Positions 28,401 through 39,426 are shown, counted from the stretch's first letter. The stretch is 64,000 bases of DNA from Bin80 sp965208025 (GCA_965208025.1 OZ242302.1:1364001-1428000); one strand, 5' to 3'. Made by a program: numbers and translations. Notes: a model not told the origin generated them from the sequence alone.

Positions 28401-29847
28401 CGCAAAGGCGGCAAAGCATATGGCAATGTGCGCGCGGACGCGCCGTCCAGTGAAACACCGGACGAACCGCCATGGTATGCTTTAACACACGAAAGCCTTC
28501 CTCAATCTGCCATAGTCCCCCGTACTGCGCATACACTTGTGCAGCGGAGGATGCCTTGAGACTCGTCCATACCGCGTGCAATCCCTCCAATTGACGATCC
28601 TTCTCAATGGCCGCTGCATTCAGCTTCACCGCATTCCGGTTCACGTTCAAGTAACGACCCTTCCGACCCGATCCCTTGACCCCAGATGCCAAACGCTTCT
28701 GGGCTTTCGTTACCGCTTTCTCATGCTCGTGTGCATCCTTCGCCGCACGCTTTGGACAATATCGCACTATGAGCCGCCTCCCCCCAATCCGCACTTCGCT
28801 TACCTTGCGACCGTCTGCGGTGGACTGCCACTTATGCGTGCCCGTAACCTTACGCAAGTCCTCCGCCTGCATTGAGCGCAAACGGGCCGCAACCACATAG
28901 TCATGCCCCATACTTTGCAGTAAGGCGACATGGTCCGCACTCAGCATCCCAGAATCCGCCACAACCACCACACGGTCCAATGCAAAACGGGCCTTCAACG
29001 AGGTGATCGCTGGCTCCAGTGTCTTAACGTCCGCGGTGTTGCCTTCAAACAACTCATAGCCGACGGGCAGTCCGTCACGGGTCTGCATCAGGGCCAACAC
29101 CACCTGCACACGAGTATGCTTCCCATCTTTACTGTATCCCTTCTTGCGGAGTCCGTCGGGCTTGTCCGAAGCAAACGCCAGCGTGGTCACATCAAAAAAC
29201 AGTACATCCAGCTTGCTTCCGAGTAAGTCGGTCACCTCCCGGGCCACGATCGACTGCAACTGCGCAATACGCCGATCATCTACCGCATCCATCATGCGGT
29301 AAAACTTGTGGACCGGGACTTCCACGCCATCTTCCTTGGACAGTTGCCGCGCATGAGCCAGTTTGCTGTCTCCAGGGGCTCCTAGACGTAACAATACGGC
29401 CTGCCTGAATAGACGCGCAGCCATCGCATGCCGTTTGGAAAACAACTGATCGAACCCCATCCGCATATACAAGGCCCCAAACACCTCATGAAAGCCCACA
29501 CAGATCCGCTTGACCTCCTCCAGCTTGCGGATATCTTCCAGCGGGATGGGCTGGTCGGACGGTTTCCTACGTCGGGCCTCCAAAGCGGCATGCGCACTAT
29601 GCTCCGACGGAAACAAGGACGGCTTGCTCTCTTCTTCAATCCGCAATCGTTCCTGTTCCGCGATGTGCAGGAGAGCCTCCAATGCCGGGCCTTCGGGGGC
29701 CGTGCCCATATAGCGCACGATCCTCTGCCGCACTTTGCCATCCTTTGTGCGGTCATTGCGCACGATCTGGACGGCAATGTTTTGGGTCGTCTTTCGTTTG
29801 AGTTTGCGAACGAACATGATATAGGTAAGATACGGCACAAAGTCCAA
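28339..29847 (-). pseudogene. IS1634-family transposase, main frame
   Basis: 502 codons, the first about 465 of which are a normal IS4-superfamily/IS1634 transposase. FFDVTTLAF carries the first Asp, VVVADSGMLS the second, and the C-terminal QIEEGFRVLKHTMAVRPVFHW the Glu region (YREK-like). After FHWT the frame goes wrong (ARPRAHCHMLC); the proper continuation is in the overlapping ORF ending at 28167. A one-base indel near 28440 explains this. The likely true start is the ATG in MFVRKLKRKTTQN, 11 codons into the ORF. Confidence 0.82.
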
Positions 29848-30002
29848 ATACCCAAATCAAAAAACAAACTGAACACTACATCTTAGGAACTTGAAAAACA
29901 GGGCTAAAATGGCCCCAAATACCCCAAAAAAGCCCCGAAATCACTCGAAAATGACTATTTTGCCCTCCAAGTCAACACCTACCTGTCGAAGTCAGGACTT
30001 TA

Positions 30003-30662
30003 TTGCTGACGTTGATTGAACAGGAACAGCAATCACTTACTCACAACCGTGTTCAGCGCGCTCCACGGGCTTCTCAGCTACCCTTATCCAAAACGTTGGC
30101 TTCGTTTGACCGAACGCGGGTACCGTTGAAGCTGGATCATCAGTTGCGCAGGCTACTGGAAGGTGGCTTTCTGGATCGGAACGAGAATGTGCTGGTGCTG
30201 GGCCCTACGGGGAGCGGAAAGACGCATCTGATGTGCGCACTGGGGCAAGAATTGATTTATCTGGGACGGCGATTGATCTTTTACCCCTCGGATGCACTGG
30301 TCGACGCCTTACTTCGTGCAAAACAGGAGCAAGGACTCCGAACCTTCATTCAGCAGTTGCTACGCTTTGATGCGATTCTCATTGATGGACTGGGCTATGT
30401 GAAGCATAGTCGAGAAGAGATGGAAGCCCTGTTCCAGTTCTTGGCAGCGTGCTATGAGCGCAAGAGCGTGCTCCTGACCAGCCACCTGCCCTTCTCGCAA
30501 TGGGAGAACATCTTTTATGATCCAATGAACGCAACCGCCGCCGTGGACCGATTGGTGCATCATTGTGTGGTCTTAGAACTTAATTTGCCGAGTTATCGGT
30601 TAGAAGTAGCCCAACGGCGACGGGAACACGCGAACGAAGGACCTGAATCTCCCACTTCCTAA
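30003..30662 (+). pseudogene. istB: IS21-family IstB-like ATPase, 5'-truncated
   Basis: 219 codons. Walker A GPTGSGKTHLMCALG and Walker B ILIDGLGYV are followed by LLTSHLPFSQW, exactly as in IstB/DnaC-like helper ATPases of IS21 elements. IstB is usually about 250 aa; the start is missing because the gene begins 6 bp after the IS1634 end, and no istA is present. The remaining right end of the IS21 element may extend to about 30752, where TGTCCGTGTC and its inverse repeat GACACGGACA occur. Confidence 0.8.
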
Positions 30663-30778
30663 CCAATCAGCGCATGAACCCTTGGAACACAATTAGATCT
30701 GAATCTGCCTGCTGTTGTCCGTGTCCGGCAGGCCAACAGAGAGATCAGACACGGACAAAATCGTGGAAATTGCCATCT

Positions 30779-31117
30779 TCATTGAGGCGGAGCAGCGAGC
30801 TGCGACGCCTCAATGAAATGTGCTCCTCCATGGTTAAACTTTGGATTCCTGAAACCGTAAAAAGTTTTGTCGTCGATCGTAATTTGTATTGCCGCCAAGC
30901 ACCTTACAATATCCCCTACCTTTTCAGTGAACAGTGGATCCTTGGATAGCTTAGAGGTCTCCATCAGCGGTGATCTTTTTGGTTTCAATTTCCGCGTCAG
31001 TCCTAACCCACTCTTAAGTGCAAAGACCCGAATATGTAAACGGTATGGCACATACCCACGGTATTGAATCCCTTTGGGCTTGGTGCGTCCAATCATGATT
31101 GGCGCATCAACATACAC
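30779..31117 (-). CDS. Hypothetical protein, unrecognised
   Basis: A 112-codon ORF starting at GTG 31117. It is basic in the middle (LTRKLKPKRS) and ends TFYGFRNPKFNHGGAHFIEASQ-like; I do not recognise a family. It lies between an IS21 scrap and the T9SS gene terminator, so it could be a real small gene, a cargo gene or a fragment. Confidence 0.3.
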   Translation of the reverse strand: MYVDAPIMIGRTKPKGIQYRGYVPYRLHIRVFALKSGLGLTRKLKPKRSPLMETSKLSKDPLFTEKVGDIVRCLAAIQITIDDKTFYGFRNPKFNHGGAHFIEASQLAAPPQ

Positions 31118-31234
31118 AACTGCACTCTCCTGTCGGAACTGGAGGTTTTATCGAAATTCACGCATAAAGCTGAGAAGTGATTTCCGATGGCAACAGTAGT
31201 GAACTTGCATTGATTTTTTCCTGATCGTGGGAAT

Positions 31235-31278
31235 ACAAAACAAAAGCGCCCTGATACCTATTTAGTATCAGGGCGCTT
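31235..31278 (-). terminator. Rho-independent terminator of the T9SS-protein gene
   Basis: A 13-bp perfect stem (arms 31245-31257 and 31265-31277, GC-rich AGCGCCCTGATAC) with a 7-nt loop. On the - strand it is followed by a T-rich stretch (TTTTGTTTTG). It lies 36 nt after the stop at 31314. Confidence 0.88.
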
Positions 31279-31313
31279 CGTTTGACGTTGAGTAGAGTTC
31301 TACTCGTTCAGCA

Positions 31314-34300
31314 CTACTTCACCAGTGTCATGCGTCCAGTCTTCACATACTGACTCTCCGCACCTGTAGCAATCATACGGTAGAGATACGCACCCGAAGA
31401 CAAGTTGATCGCATTCAACTCAATGCTCCGGTTCGCTCCCGCCTCAAACTCCTTCGCAGGCAAGGTCATCACTTCCCGTCCAAGCATGTCTATCACCTGC
31501 AGACTCACCTGTGCAGACTCTGGAAGATCAAACGTGATCTGTGTTGAAGGATTGAATGGATTCGGATAGTTACCGTGTAGAGCAAACTCAGTCGGAATCT
31601 CTTGTGCAGTATCGACATTGGTTACGACAAAGCTCCCAACGGTTTCGCCATTCACATCAACACCGTAAATTTGTAGATCGGCAGGTGTGTTGGAAAAGTT
31701 GAGAATCAATGCTTCACCTTGCCGACCACTCAGATCTAACTGGAACGCAGCGAGTTCAGCGTCATCAGAATCCGTTACCAGAAGAGTCGCGAACCCTGGC
31801 TCGAGTGTGAGATATCGCTGAGTAGTAGCACCAAAGCCTAGATCTTTGGTCAGTAGTCTTGTGCGCACATTATCATTGAATGGGTCTAATTCATAGACAG
31901 TGACATCAGGAGCATTAGGAACGCCATGTACGAGGACCGCTTCCACCATATTCTCAACACTAGACACCTTACGAGATTCAAAGAATGCAATCCGAATGTT
32001 CTCTTTGGGCAAAGCACCATGAACAACAGCAACATAACTTTTACCTGACTGCAAGTTCGGGAGTGTTTCGGGATCAGGCAACTGTTCCTCTGGAACTCCC
32101 ACCGCAGTAACCCTCACCACATGCGGGCCGGCAGCAACCACCGTATACCCCGTGGCACTTTGAAATTCAAAACCCGATCGAAGTTCAACATCATCCAATA
32201 TTAAGTTGACCGGTGCTGGGACCACTGCATTATGGATAAATTGAATCTCGGAAAGTCCAGCTGTGAGTTCTTCACGATGAATTGGATTCTCAATCCCATT
32301 TGACGCGATTCCAAAGATGGCACAATTCCCAAGATCAACTTGTTCCTGCGTGATGTTCAGTGCTCCATTGATATAGTCATTGACCACAAAAGACTCGGAA
32401 GATGCTGTTCCAGTAACATCATACTGCCCAGCCAGACGCGGATTTTCCCACTCACAATCCCACTGGACAATACGTAAGCGTGACGCATCAAATACATTCA
32501 CAAGACCGGTGGCGGCAACACGTAAGTTGATGCTACCGGACATCTCGCCATCGCCGACCACTTCTGCCTTCCAGAATATATCTGAATAAACATCTAGAGT
32601 AATGGACCCATCTGTGCTTTGGGCTATCAGATTGTCAGCAGGCCATGCAGGCATATCTCCTGCAGGCACACTGATCGTAGATAACGCAAGAGTATCTGCA
32701 TCAAGAGGCTCAAATGGCAACTGCACAATCACTGGACGGAAGGAAGTCAAGTCCCCCACGGGGAATAGATAACCTCCCGTCAATTCTCCATCGCCATCAT
32801 TACCTTGCGTCATACGACGTGCCAGCGAAGTAGTCACATATGAACGACGGGATCCTTCCCTAATTGAAGCGCTACATGCCTCATCATTGTCTGGGCCACA
32901 GTGCATTCCCTCACGCGCAGAAGTACGCCGGATGAGGTTCTCCTCAATCGTTGAGTTCATGACCCCCCAACTATGGTTTTCGTTACTACTGATCAGGCCA
33001 GTTGCAAGAGTTAACTCTGCTGCGGCCCCTTGCGTCACATCACTCATTAACATCACCCCCGCACGATTGTTAATCGTTACATGGCCCAAGGCAAACGAAT
33101 CCGGGGGAGTGTTAACGGTCTGCATCTTCTTTCCTGCGAACTCAATGTCTGCACCAAACACATAGTCCTTTTCCTTCAGACTGAATTTAACAGAGTCTCC
33201 CTCTAAAACTAAATCTGCACCACTTGCTGAATAACGTAAGGCACTCCCCTCTCCCGAGACTATAAAGTCGCCCTTAACGGTTTTTTGAGTAGTTTCAATA
33301 AGAAATACTCCACCTTCTGGATCATGCATATTAACTGATCCCTCCACATCTGAATTCAGCATAAAGTGTCCATGAACGATGATTGATTTGCCCATTCCTC
33401 TGACGGATAATCCTCCCGTTCCACTGATGCTGAGATCTCCCATGAATTCAAGACTAGAAGGCTCCTCAACGTAGAGTATTGCAGAACTGCTAGCAACGTT
33501 CTTGGTGATAATGGCTTTCTGCCCCTCCCGAAATTCAACGGCCCCCCCGGTGCCGGCGGCCATCAAGGAATCTACCATTACAACATCACCAGAAGCAACG
33601 AGATACAGAGTTCCGTCCCAATTTTTCCCAGTCTGTTCTTCGGTCGTTCCTGGATTTTTGGATCCATCAAAATCGATTGTGTCAAAGTTTTCCCCAACGA
33701 GTTCCGTTTGTTTGCTTCCCTTAGGGACACGAATCGTCCCCGTGACCCTACCCGTTTTGTCCCCGTCCACCGCCAAGTCTAGTTTGACATGGGGTCTGGC
33801 TTCACTATTCTCTATTGGGAACTGCCAATCATCAAACAATCCATCTTTGGGGGTCACTATTTCTGGGCCTAATTGCAGGGCTCCACTCCCGACATCAATC
33901 ATCCCCTCAGCCCCAACGTTCACTGTCGCAGTTCCGTCAACATAGTGGCCATCTTTGTCGTTATGCCCCAATACATGCACCTCGCCACCATCGGTTTGCA
34001 AAGTTCCACCCACAGTGACACTGTTGTGCGTAACTACATTGTTTCCCATCGAAAGCAACTTAGTGCCCTTATCCACCAACAATTGACCGTTCACTTCTAA
34101 ATCGGCCTCTAAGTCCATCTCACCCTTGAAGAGGTGGAGAATATCTGGAATTACTTTAGCCTCTCCTACTGTAATCTTTGCTGACTCATGATCAACTACC
34201 ACTTTTCTTGGAGCGAACCATTCTGAACCAACGGTCCGCTCGCCTGGAGTTACATAACGGAGGATATAACCATCATTCACAGGGTCTGCAGGGTCCGCCA

Positions 34301-36470
34301 TGTCCGTGGCAATGGACCCTGGATCGTCTTCATCAAACACCAAATTTCCGGCTTGGACATGAAGAAACTCCGTAACTGTCAGTGTCGAATCCATCGCAGA
34401 ATTCTCAACCTCAACTAGAGTCAGATTTCCACTGCACAAACCTAAGTTGTTAACAGTCAGTTTCTCCGTGATACGAAGTTCTCGATCAGGAGAGAGATCA
34501 AGCGCCAGTGTCTCCAACGTAGCAGGTAAAGTAATCTTATCGCCTAAATGAGTACCATAAGCGATGGCCTTCAGTTCAGGAGCACTTATGCTACCGTCCA
34601 CACCACTGCCTTGAAGAATCAAGTGTTCAATCCCAGTCACTTCGCCAAGAGATCCACCCGCCAGAAGCTCATCCGCAATATGAAGCGTTGTAACCTCAAG
34701 CGTCCCACCCTGAACTTCCAACGTGCCAAGAGCCACCAACGTAGGAATATTCAGCATATCGGGACTGATTACATGATCCTTATTCTCCCCACCGGTCAAC
34801 GTTAGACGGTTCCCTGTACCCAAAGAGAAATCAGTGGCACACTTCGCGTCAATGGTTGATGTTGCCGGCAAACCCATCGTAATTTCTCCGTCTTTTCCCA
34901 CATCGGAGTAAATATCTCCGCCAAGTTCTAAATTATGAGATGATGTGTGGACGATTGCGTCCTCTGCAATCCCAATTTTGAGAGAATCTCCGTGAAGATG
35001 AAGATGTCCACCATCCTTGAAGTCCAAGTTTCCCTCAATACTTGACGTAAGCACAACATTGTTCAGTTGATCCATCTCCCCTGCCACAGCTGCGGGGCCC
35101 ATAAAGAGTACCTGCGGTGGACATTGCGTCGCCGGATCGGTGGGATCTTCACCCATGTCAAAAATGAGATCCTTCCCAATGGTTACCCCATGTTCAAACT
35201 GTACTCCAGGGATTTCCATCCCCCGGGTAACACTCATCTCGGCATCAGGGTCATACATGCACTCGTCCACGGTGACTCGGAAACCATTCGTTGGGTGTTG
35301 AAGAGGAAGTCCTGATAGATCAACGTTATCTGGAATGCCGGCATCTAATAAGGAGACACTCCCCGTAATCGTAGTCGCACCTTCAAACACCACACGAGCA
35401 AGTCTCCTTTGCGTAACATCTCCATCCACCATTACATCCCCCGTGAAAATAACATTGGTCGTATCGGCAGTCCCTATACGATTATTTGTCAAAGCATCCA
35501 ATCCACCTATTTTCGATAGGCTGACACAAACATTGCCTGCTCCTACAACATATACGGTGTTGTTAATGGCACCTTTCCCCTTGAGCATTAAGCAATCTTC
35601 GTGATCAACCTCCCCATCTTCATTCGGCATATATGTAAACGTTTCACGAAGGGTCGTACCATTTGCAGGTGTAATCCACACTCTACCGGTTCCAGCAATT
35701 GTCCCGTCAATGGTTATCTCATCTTCCTTGCTTTCCGCATCATCTGAGGTAGATAGTTCAATTTGCAAGTCAAATCTATTGGCACCACCAGTACCGGTGT
35801 TGTTAATCGTAAGGGTATTCCCTTCCCGAACTGTCAACTGTTTGACCTTAAGTTCAACAGCTTCAGAACCAATAAACAACAAATCCTGTCTGACGTCTAA
35901 CGTGTCAAAAGTTGCAGCTGGTGAGCCCTGAAATTCAAAACCTTTCGTAGCGGTGAAACTCCCCTGCCTCTCAGTCTCCGTATCAATAGGAAACCTCCCA
36001 ACGTCAGCTCGAATATCAACTATTTCGTTGAACAATACCGTAGCATCCTCGTGAACCGAAAATTTCGCGCTCGCCCCAAACACCACATTCACAGGATTGG
36101 CTGTAGAACCTCTGAACTCAATCGTTCCACGCACCCCGGTTGTTCCACCGCGCACATGCGCGAAGAACTTCTTTGGGCTTAATATTGTTATTGGATCATT
36201 GCCCTGGTTGGTTTTGTTAATTACAACCGTGCCCCCCGCACGGCGAACCCGAAAGAAGACCTCGTCTACTTGCGCGACAAGAACTCTGGCCAAAGCTACC
36301 TGAAAGCTACACCCAACATCTGCGTTATTGCAATCGTCAAACAGAATAGTCTCTGGGGTTGACGGATTGATATAAACCCTATTCGCCTGCGCGAACAGAC
36401 TCGGGGTCGTAACCAATCCGATGAAGGCTGCCACCATGACAAGCCCAAATAGTTTTGTAATGTGTTTCAT
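31314..36470 (-). CDS. Giant secreted protein with DUF4397 domain and T9SS type A sorting signal
   Basis: 1718 aa. An N-terminal signal peptide (LFGLVMVAAFIGLVTTPSLFAQ) is followed by a very long acidic, beta-helix-like region of short recurring strands (many variants of L.V.GG.L.V and GDL.F), reaching about residue 1380. Then come a DUF4397-like domain (IQFIHNAVVPAPVNLILDDV, about 1410-1610) and a C-terminal type IX secretion signal (NYPNPFNPSTQITFDLP, AQVSLQVIDMLGREV, SGAYLYRM). It is therefore predicted to cross the outer membrane by T9SS and be surface-attached or released; an adhesin or matrix role is inferred. A strong terminator follows it, and it is a single-gene unit. Confidence 0.87.
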   Translation of the reverse strand: MKHITKLFGLVMVAAFIGLVTTPSLFAQANRVYINPSTPETILFDDCNNADVGCSFQVALARVLVAQVDEVFFRVRRAGGTVVINKTNQGNDPITILSPKKFFAHVRGGTTGVRGTIEFRGSTANPVNVVFGASAKFSVHEDATVLFNEIVDIRADVGRFPIDTETERQGSFTATKGFEFQGSPAATFDTLDVRQDLLFIGSEAVELKVKQLTVREGNTLTINNTGTGGANRFDLQIELSTSDDAESKEDEITIDGTIAGTGRVWITPANGTTLRETFTYMPNEDGEVDHEDCLMLKGKGAINNTVYVVGAGNVCVSLSKIGGLDALTNNRIGTADTTNVIFTGDVMVDGDVTQRRLARVVFEGATTITGSVSLLDAGIPDNVDLSGLPLQHPTNGFRVTVDECMYDPDAEMSVTRGMEIPGVQFEHGVTIGKDLIFDMGEDPTDPATQCPPQVLFMGPAAVAGEMDQLNNVVLTSSIEGNLDFKDGGHLHLHGDSLKIGIAEDAIVHTSSHNLELGGDIYSDVGKDGEITMGLPATSTIDAKCATDFSLGTGNRLTLTGGENKDHVISPDMLNIPTLVALGTLEVQGGTLEVTTLHIADELLAGGSLGEVTGIEHLILQGSGVDGSISAPELKAIAYGTHLGDKITLPATLETLALDLSPDRELRITEKLTVNNLGLCSGNLTLVEVENSAMDSTLTVTEFLHVQAGNLVFDEDDPGSIATDMADPADPVNDGYILRYVTPGERTVGSEWFAPRKVVVDHESAKITVGEAKVIPDILHLFKGEMDLEADLEVNGQLLVDKGTKLLSMGNNVVTHNSVTVGGTLQTDGGEVHVLGHNDKDGHYVDGTATVNVGAEGMIDVGSGALQLGPEIVTPKDGLFDDWQFPIENSEARPHVKLDLAVDGDKTGRVTGTIRVPKGSKQTELVGENFDTIDFDGSKNPGTTEEQTGKNWDGTLYLVASGDVVMVDSLMAAGTGGAVEFREGQKAIITKNVASSSAILYVEEPSSLEFMGDLSISGTGGLSVRGMGKSIIVHGHFMLNSDVEGSVNMHDPEGGVFLIETTQKTVKGDFIVSGEGSALRYSASGADLVLEGDSVKFSLKEKDYVFGADIEFAGKKMQTVNTPPDSFALGHVTINNRAGVMLMSDVTQGAAAELTLATGLISSNENHSWGVMNSTIEENLIRRTSAREGMHCGPDNDEACSASIREGSRRSYVTTSLARRMTQGNDGDGELTGGYLFPVGDLTSFRPVIVQLPFEPLDADTLALSTISVPAGDMPAWPADNLIAQSTDGSITLDVYSDIFWKAEVVGDGEMSGSINLRVAATGLVNVFDASRLRIVQWDCEWENPRLAGQYDVTGTASSESFVVNDYINGALNITQEQVDLGNCAIFGIASNGIENPIHREELTAGLSEIQFIHNAVVPAPVNLILDDVELRSGFEFQSATGYTVVAAGPHVVRVTAVGVPEEQLPDPETLPNLQSGKSYVAVVHGALPKENIRIAFFESRKVSSVENMVEAVLVHGVPNAPDVTVYELDPFNDNVRTRLLTKDLGFGATTQRYLTLEPGFATLLVTDSDDAELAAFQLDLSGRQGEALILNFSNTPADLQIYGVDVNGETVGSFVVTNVDTAQEIPTEFALHGNYPNPFNPSTQITFDLPESAQVSLQVIDMLGREVMTLPAKEFEAGANRSIELNAINLSSGAYLYRMIATGAESQYVKTGRMTLVK

Positions 36471-36874
36471 GTGTCTGGAGCCTCACTCCAATCTGTTAAA
36501 GTTGATGTTCTTGTTAGTTCATTGCTATGAGACCTCATCGCAACAGTACCACTAAGGCACTACGGTCTCAAACTTGATTACACGCGAATTCAGAGATATA
36601 CGTAAAAATTTCGTGCGGGAAAGTACAAATTCAGTGTTTGCACGGGAAACCCGCACAAATCCTTATGTCAAAACCATACCGTTTAATTAACCATCCTGCA
36701 ACGAAAAGGTTGCATCAAACCCCTCCGTCCTTAACTTTTGTTTGAAAACAGACCATAACCTTGATGCTACGCCCTATCCTGCCAAGATACGGTAATATTC
36801 CCAAATACCAATGAGCCACTTGTATAAATCCTTCATCTCATGGATTCTGTAAACGACTCGGTGATTTTTAATCC
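36471..36874. other. Divergent intergenic region
   Basis: 404 bp between the giant secreted protein (-) and the DASS transporter (+). No ORF or RNA gene is seen. It should contain both promoters and the long leader of the secreted-protein gene. Confidence 0.4.
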
Positions 36875-38356
36875 ATGAATACACCTGCATCTTACGGATT
36901 GAGACAATATGTGGGGTTGGGGCTTGGACCGATCTGTTTTTTGGCAGTGCTCGTCCTACCTCCCCCCAGTGGTATGGGAATCACCGCATGGTATACGCTG
37001 GGCATTGCTCTCCTGATGGCCACATGGTGGATCGCCGAATCCATTCCAATTCCTGCAACCTCCCTCCTTCCACTGGGATTATTTCCCATTCTGGATGTGA
37101 ATACCACACAGGAAACTGCCGCCCCCTATGCCCACCCAATCATCTTTCTGTTCATGGGTGGGTTCATGATCGCCTTAGGGATGATGCGGTGGGGGTTGCA
37201 TCGAAGAATTGCCATCTGGATCATTTCTCATGCAGGTACTGGACCGACAGCATTAATCGCTGGGTTCATGGTGGCAACTGCCGGGCTGAGCATGTGGGTC
37301 AGTAATACCGCAACCGCACTGATGATGCTCCCCGTCGCACTTTCTGTAATTGCATTGGCAGACTCCAAAGCAAATTCTGGCCGATTTAAACATCACTTCT
37401 CCGTGGCACTGCTCCTCGGCGTCGCCTATGCCGCCAATATTGGCGGAATGGGAACCCTCATCGGCACGATTCCGAATGCGTTCATAAGTGCATTCTTTGA
37501 AAATGAATATGGATACACAATCACTTTTTCCAAGTGGCTCTCCGTTGGCGTACCATTGGTCCTCGTTGGGATTCCTGCCTCATTCTTTATTCTTACCCGT
37601 GTGCTTTATCCATTTGACAAACATGACCTGATCGGAAGCAAAGAATTGATTGCACATGAGCGAGACAAACTTGGGCAAATGAACAAAGGGGAGAAAATTG
37701 TTGGCGTGGTTTTCCTGTGTACTGCCCTACTCTGGATGACCCGCCCACTCCTCTCATCTCTGATCCCCGGCTTGACCGATGCAGGGATTGCCATGATTGG
37801 AGGCTTATCCTTGTTCGTGCTCCCCGTTGACATGAAGCGCGGGGTCTTTGTTCAGGACTGGGAAACCACCAAACAACTCCCCTGGGGAGCACTGATCCTG
37901 ATCGGGGGAGGACTCAGCCTTGCGGCGGCAGTTTCGGGGAGCGGACTCGCGGCTTGGCTGGGTGCATCCCTCGCGCCGCTTCAACCATTGCCAACCATCC
38001 TGATTCTTCTCCTTACAACCGGATTGATCATCTTCCTGACCGAAATCACCAGCAATACCGCAACTACGGCAACCTTTCTGCCCGTTCTGGCTGCCTTGGC
38101 GCTGGCCGTTGGCGAAAGCCCCCTGCTTCTGGCGATCCCCGCTGCACTCGGGGCAAGTTGTGCATTCATGCTCCCCGTTGCTACGCCGCCCAATGCAATC
38201 ATCTATGGCAGTGATCGGGTGACTGTGTTCGAAATGGCACGGGCAGGGGTATACCTTAATATTGTGTTCCTCGTCTTGATCACCATCGGGGCATATGCTC
38301 TCCTCATCCAGATCTTTGGAATTGAGATCGGAACGATTCCCGACTGGGCAATTTAG
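36875..38356 (+). CDS. SLC13/DASS-family Na+-coupled anion transporter
   Basis: A 493-aa integral membrane protein with about 11-13 hydrophobic segments. The two internally repeated signature motifs of the divalent anion:Na+ symporter family are present: MWVSNTATALMMLP (about residues 144-157) and EITSNTATTATFLPVLAAL (about 390-408). Substrates in the family are C4-dicarboxylates, citrate or sulfate; these motifs do not tell which. It lies 35 nt before the 2-keto-3-deoxygluconate kinase gene on the same strand, so uptake of an organic acid feeding the same route is possible. Confidence 0.88.
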   Translation: MNTPASYGLRQYVGLGLGPICFLAVLVLPPPSGMGITAWYTLGIALLMATWWIAESIPIPATSLLPLGLFPILDVNTTQETAAPYAHPIIFLFMGGFMIALGMMRWGLHRRIAIWIISHAGTGPTALIAGFMVATAGLSMWVSNTATALMMLPVALSVIALADSKANSGRFKHHFSVALLLGVAYAANIGGMGTLIGTIPNAFISAFFENEYGYTITFSKWLSVGVPLVLVGIPASFFILTRVLYPFDKHDLIGSKELIAHERDKLGQMNKGEKIVGVVFLCTALLWMTRPLLSSLIPGLTDAGIAMIGGLSLFVLPVDMKRGVFVQDWETTKQLPWGALILIGGGLSLAAAVSGSGLAAWLGASLAPLQPLPTILILLLTTGLIIFLTEITSNTATTATFLPVLAALALAVGESPLLLAIPAALGASCAFMLPVATPPNAIIYGSDRVTVFEMARAGVYLNIVFLVLITIGAYALLIQIFGIEIGTIPDWAI

Positions 38357-38391
38357 ATCTCGTTCTTCATCCAATTCTATTTCTACGCACA

Positions 38392-39426
38392 ATGAAACGC
38401 TGCATTACATTCGGTGAAATCATGCTCCGGCTCTCAACTCCCGGATTTCAGAGATTTACCCAAGCCCCATCATTTGATATCTGCTATGGAGGCGGAGAGG
38501 CAAATGTTGCCGTTTCCCTCGCGGGGTATGGCATCCCGTCGACTTTTGTCTCCCGAGTCCCCCAAAATGAACTGGGAACCGCTGCCATCCATGCCATGCG
38601 TGCGCATGGAGTAGATACCCAATTTATGCAGCGGGGAGGTGAGCGATTGGGAATTTACTTTCTTGAGACGGGTGCATCTGCGCGTCCGAGCAAAGTTCTG
38701 TATGATCGGGCGCACTCAGCCATGGCATCAGTCACCCCTGGCATGATCAACTGGGATGAAGTCTTCAGAGGAGCAGACTGGTTGCACTGGACCGGAATCA
38801 CGCCTGCAATCTCCGAGAGCGCCGCCTTGACGGTAAAGGAAGCCCTGGAAACTGCAACCCGACACGATGTGAAAATTTCTGTCGATCTCAACTATCGAGC
38901 AAAGCTGTGGCAGTGGGGCAAAACACCAGCCGAGGTGATGCCCGAACTGGTGTCCTTCTGTGACGTGATTATCGGGAATGAAGAAGATGCTTTGCAAGTC
39001 TTCGGTATTCATCCTGAGGGAGTAGAAGTTCGTGGTGGCCATCTGGATGCCGCTGCCTATGAATCCGTAGGATGTCAGTTGATGGAACGGTTCCCCCGAT
39101 GTGAGCGCGTTGCAATTACACTTCGAAGTTCTCTGAGTGCATCCCATAATACATGGTCGGGGGTACTATGGAATGGATCCGAGTTGCTCCACGGACCAAC
39201 CTATGACATCATTCCGATCGTTGACCGTGTTGGTGGAGGGGATTCGTTTGTGGGAGGGTTGATTTACGGACTACTTACCTTTGATGGGAACGACCAACAG
39301 GCACTCAACTTTGGGGTTGCCGCATCTTGCTTAAAGCACAGTATCCCTGGTGATTTCAACCTGTCTACCGTTGCTGAAGTGGAAAAAATACTTTCAGGGG
39401 ATATATCTGGGCGAGTGAGCCGCTGA
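38392..39426 (+). CDS. kdgK: 2-keto-3-deoxygluconate kinase (PfkB family)
   Basis: 344 aa. The N-terminal TFGEIMLRLSTPGFQRF and GGGEANVAVSLA match bacterial KDG kinases; the ATP-site PfkB signature is DRVGGGDSFVGGLIYGL (about residues 280-296) with the catalytic Asp in GGGDS. The internal SVDLNYRAKLW and NEEDALQVFGI are also kinase-typical. It phosphorylates 2-dehydro-3-deoxy-D-gluconate to KDPG, the step joining uronate breakdown to the Entner-Doudoroff aldolase. No KDPG aldolase is adjacent. The coupling with the transporter gene just upstream supports a role in sugar-acid use. Confidence 0.87.
   Translation: MKRCITFGEIMLRLSTPGFQRFTQAPSFDICYGGGEANVAVSLAGYGIPSTFVSRVPQNELGTAAIHAMRAHGVDTQFMQRGGERLGIYFLETGASARPSKVLYDRAHSAMASVTPGMINWDEVFRGADWLHWTGITPAISESAALTVKEALETATRHDVKISVDLNYRAKLWQWGKTPAEVMPELVSFCDVIIGNEEDALQVFGIHPEGVEVRGGHLDAAAYESVGCQLMERFPRCERVAITLRSSLSASHNTWSGVLWNGSELLHGPTYDIIPIVDRVGGGDSFVGGLIYGLLTFDGNDQQALNFGVAASCLKHSIPGDFNLSTVAEVEKILSGDISGRVSR

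Larger units (their letters stand above)
27995..29997 (-). mobile_element. IS1634-family insertion sequence (about 2.0 kb)
   Basis: Terminal inverted repeats are TCCTGACTTCGACGGT at the left and, on the other strand, TCCTGACTTCGACAGGT at the right (ending at 29997). One transposase gene on - fills it, in two frames. Immediate flanks (CACCATG at left, CTTTATTGC at right) show no clear target duplication; the right flank is already inside an istB gene fragment, so a rearrangement after insertion is likely. Confidence 0.8.

Noticed and set aside
30717..30752. Inverted repeat TGTCCGTGTC/GACACGGACA as a terminator
   Set aside because: No T-run follows and the loop is long; it looks more like an IS21 end structure next to the istB fragment.
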